Shown: positions 12,927 through 13,845 of the stretch, in pieces
Numbering within the stretch: the first letter of the stretch is position 1
How the letters are laid out: each line of letters begins with the position of its first letter
Source: Hydrogenophilales bacterium RIFOXYD1_FULL_62_11
Lineage (GTDB): Bacteria > Pseudomonadota > Gammaproteobacteria > Burkholderiales > Thiobacillaceae
DNA length: 13,845 nt
Assembly (NCBI GenBank): GCA_001802655.1
Contig: MGZO01000106.1
Location: 50,193-64,037, forward strand
Reading direction: 5' to 3'
Notes under the pieces: generated by a model
The model's database searches: none
What the model was told of the DNA's origin: nothing
Seen by the model: the letters and a program-made list of their open reading frames with translations, nothing else
Position numbers and translations under genes: made by a program

Positions 12927-13845
12927 ATGCTCAAGAAAATACTGGTCGCCAACCGGGGCGAGATCGCTGTCCGCATCGTTCGTGCCTGTGCCGAACTCGG
13001 GATCAAATCGGTCGCGATTTACACTGACGCCGACCGCCACGCCCTGCATGTAAAGAAGGCCGATGAGGCCTATCACATCGGCAAAGATCCGATTCTGGGC
13101 TACCTCAATGCGCACACGCTGGTCAATCTGGCGGCGGCTTCGGGTTGCGATGCGCTGCATCCGGGCTACGGTTTTCTCTCTGAAAACCCTGACCTTGCGA
13201 CCATTTGCGCACGCCGCGGCATCCGCTTTATCGGCCCCTCGCCAGAGGTGATTCGCCAGATGGGCGACAAGATCCAGGCGCGCAATGCCATGATTGCAGC
13301 AGGCATCCCGGTCACGCCCGGCTCGGACCACAACCTGGAAAACGTCGAGGAAGCGCGCACGCTGGCGAATAAAATCGGCTACCCGGTGATGTTGAAAGCC
13401 ACCAACGGCGGCGGCGGGCGCGGTATCCGCCGCTGCGACAGTGAAGCTGATCTGCTGAAGAACTACGACCGCGTGGTGTCGGAAGCCAGCAAGGCTTTTG
13501 GCAAGCCGGAAGTGTTCGTCGAAAAATGCGTGGTGCGCCCCAAGCACATCGAAGTGCAGATTCTCGGCGACAACCAGGGCAACGTCATTCACCTGTTCGA
13601 GCGCGATTGCTCGATCCAGCGGCGCAACCAGAAACTGATCGAAATCGCCCCGAGCCCGCAGTTAACCGAAGCGCAACGGCAATACATCGGCAAGCTGGCG
13701 GTGCGCGCCGCCAAATCGGTGGGCTACGTCAATGCCGGCACGGTGGAGTTCCTGCTCGACCAGGACAATCAGTTCTATTTCATGGAAATGAACACCCGCC
13801 TGCAGGTCGAGCATCCGATCACCGAAACCATCACTGGCGTCGACA
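12927..13845 (+). CDS. Biotin carboxylase subunit, probably pyruvate carboxylase subunit A (AccC-like), 5' part
   Basis: ATP-grasp enzyme that carboxylates biotin on a partner carrier protein. The window holds the first 306 codons with no stop; the gene runs off the right edge. Present are KILVANRGEIAVRIVRAC (4-21), HPGYGFLSEN (78-87), Lys116 and Lys157, the Gly-rich ATP loop GGGGRGIRR (161-169), EKCVVRPKHIEVQ with His207, FERDCSIQRRNQK with Lys236, and the metal and catalytic cluster Glu274, Glu287, Asn289, Arg291 and Glu295. Wording such as RGIRRCDSEADL, RRNQKLIEIAPSPQLT and AGTVEFLL is, as I recall the families, closer to subunit A of two-subunit pyruvate carboxylases (Pseudomonas PA5435/PA5436 type) than to E. 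coli AccC. No accB precedes it, as accC normally requires. The start is ATG 12927 at the canonical N-terminus; the leader is C-rich with no Shine-Dalgarno sequence. It is divergent from yceD. Confidence 0.93.
   Translation, partial: MLKKILVANRGEIAVRIVRACAELGIKSVAIYTDADRHALHVKKADEAYHIGKDPILGYLNAHTLVNLAAASGCDALHPGYGFLSENPDLATICARRGIRFIGPSPEVIRQMGDKIQARNAMIAAGIPVTPGSDHNLENVEEARTLANKIGYPVMLKATNGGGGRGIRRCDSEADLLKNYDRVVSEASKAFGKPEVFVEKCVVRPKHIEVQILGDNQGNVIHLFERDCSIQRRNQKLIEIAPSPQLTEAQRQYIGKLAVRAAKSVGYVNAGTVEFLLDQDNQFYFMEMNTRLQVEHPITETITGVD

Noticed and set aside
12828..13592. Upstream in-frame extension of yceD to a 399-residue protein
   Set aside because: The extra 255 codons are antisense to the biotin carboxylase gene and cross the divergent promoter region; the family match begins only after 12827.
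1..13845. Undescribed defence, mobile or biosynthetic system
   Set aside because: Nearly every base is assigned to conserved housekeeping genes in a known order; no unrecognised gene, repeat array, integrase, transposase or composition break is visible.

Overview
The window is a stretch of an ordinary bacterial chromosome, most likely from a betaproteobacterium. The Nitrosomonadales/Gallionellaceae-like end of the class is my guess, based on moderately high GC, the gene order and the protein sequences; it was not tested by any search. Apart from fragments at both edges, it is one long conserved cluster on the minus strand. I see no mobile element, CRISPR array, tRNA, rRNA or sign of recent transfer.

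Layout from left to right. The plus-strand 3' part of dnaJ (2-775) runs convergently into the end of the minus-strand cluster. Read in its own direction, from right to left, that cluster is: yceD (DUF177), rpmF (L32), plsX, fabH, fabD, fabG, acpP, fabF, pabB, pabC, mltG, tmk, holB, pilZ and a TatD-family nuclease (ycfH). At the right edge, divergent from yceD, begins a biotin carboxylase gene (12927 to the window end). It looks more like subunit A of a two-subunit pyruvate carboxylase than like AccC.

How the genes work together. yceD-rpmF links 50S ribosome assembly to lipid synthesis. FabD, FabH, FabG and FabF with AcpP form the initiation and elongation core of type II fatty acid synthesis, and PlsX diverts acyl-ACP to phospholipid. 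PabB and PabC make 4-aminobenzoate for folate, which serves thymidylate synthesis; Tmk then phosphorylates dTMP, and HolB belongs to the clamp loader that uses the dNTPs. MltG sets glycan strand length. PilZ is a type IV pilus factor that often sits beside holB. Spacing is very tight: five junctions are 4-base overlaps of the form NTGA, and three genes (fabH, fabF, pabB) appear to start with TTG.

Regulatory structure. There is a strong sigma70-type promoter for yceD (TTGACA, 17 bp, TATCAT). Its -10 box overlaps an extended -10 element for the divergent biotin carboxylase gene. A second promoter candidate lies in front of acpP, whose leader contains two mutually exclusive hairpins ending at a U-run. 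A 9-bp perfect stem sits between rpmF and plsX.

I did not find a clearly new biological system. The items most worth a second look are the overlapping divergent promoters, the acpP leader, two active-site substitutions in PabB and PabC, and the identity of the biotin carboxylase.
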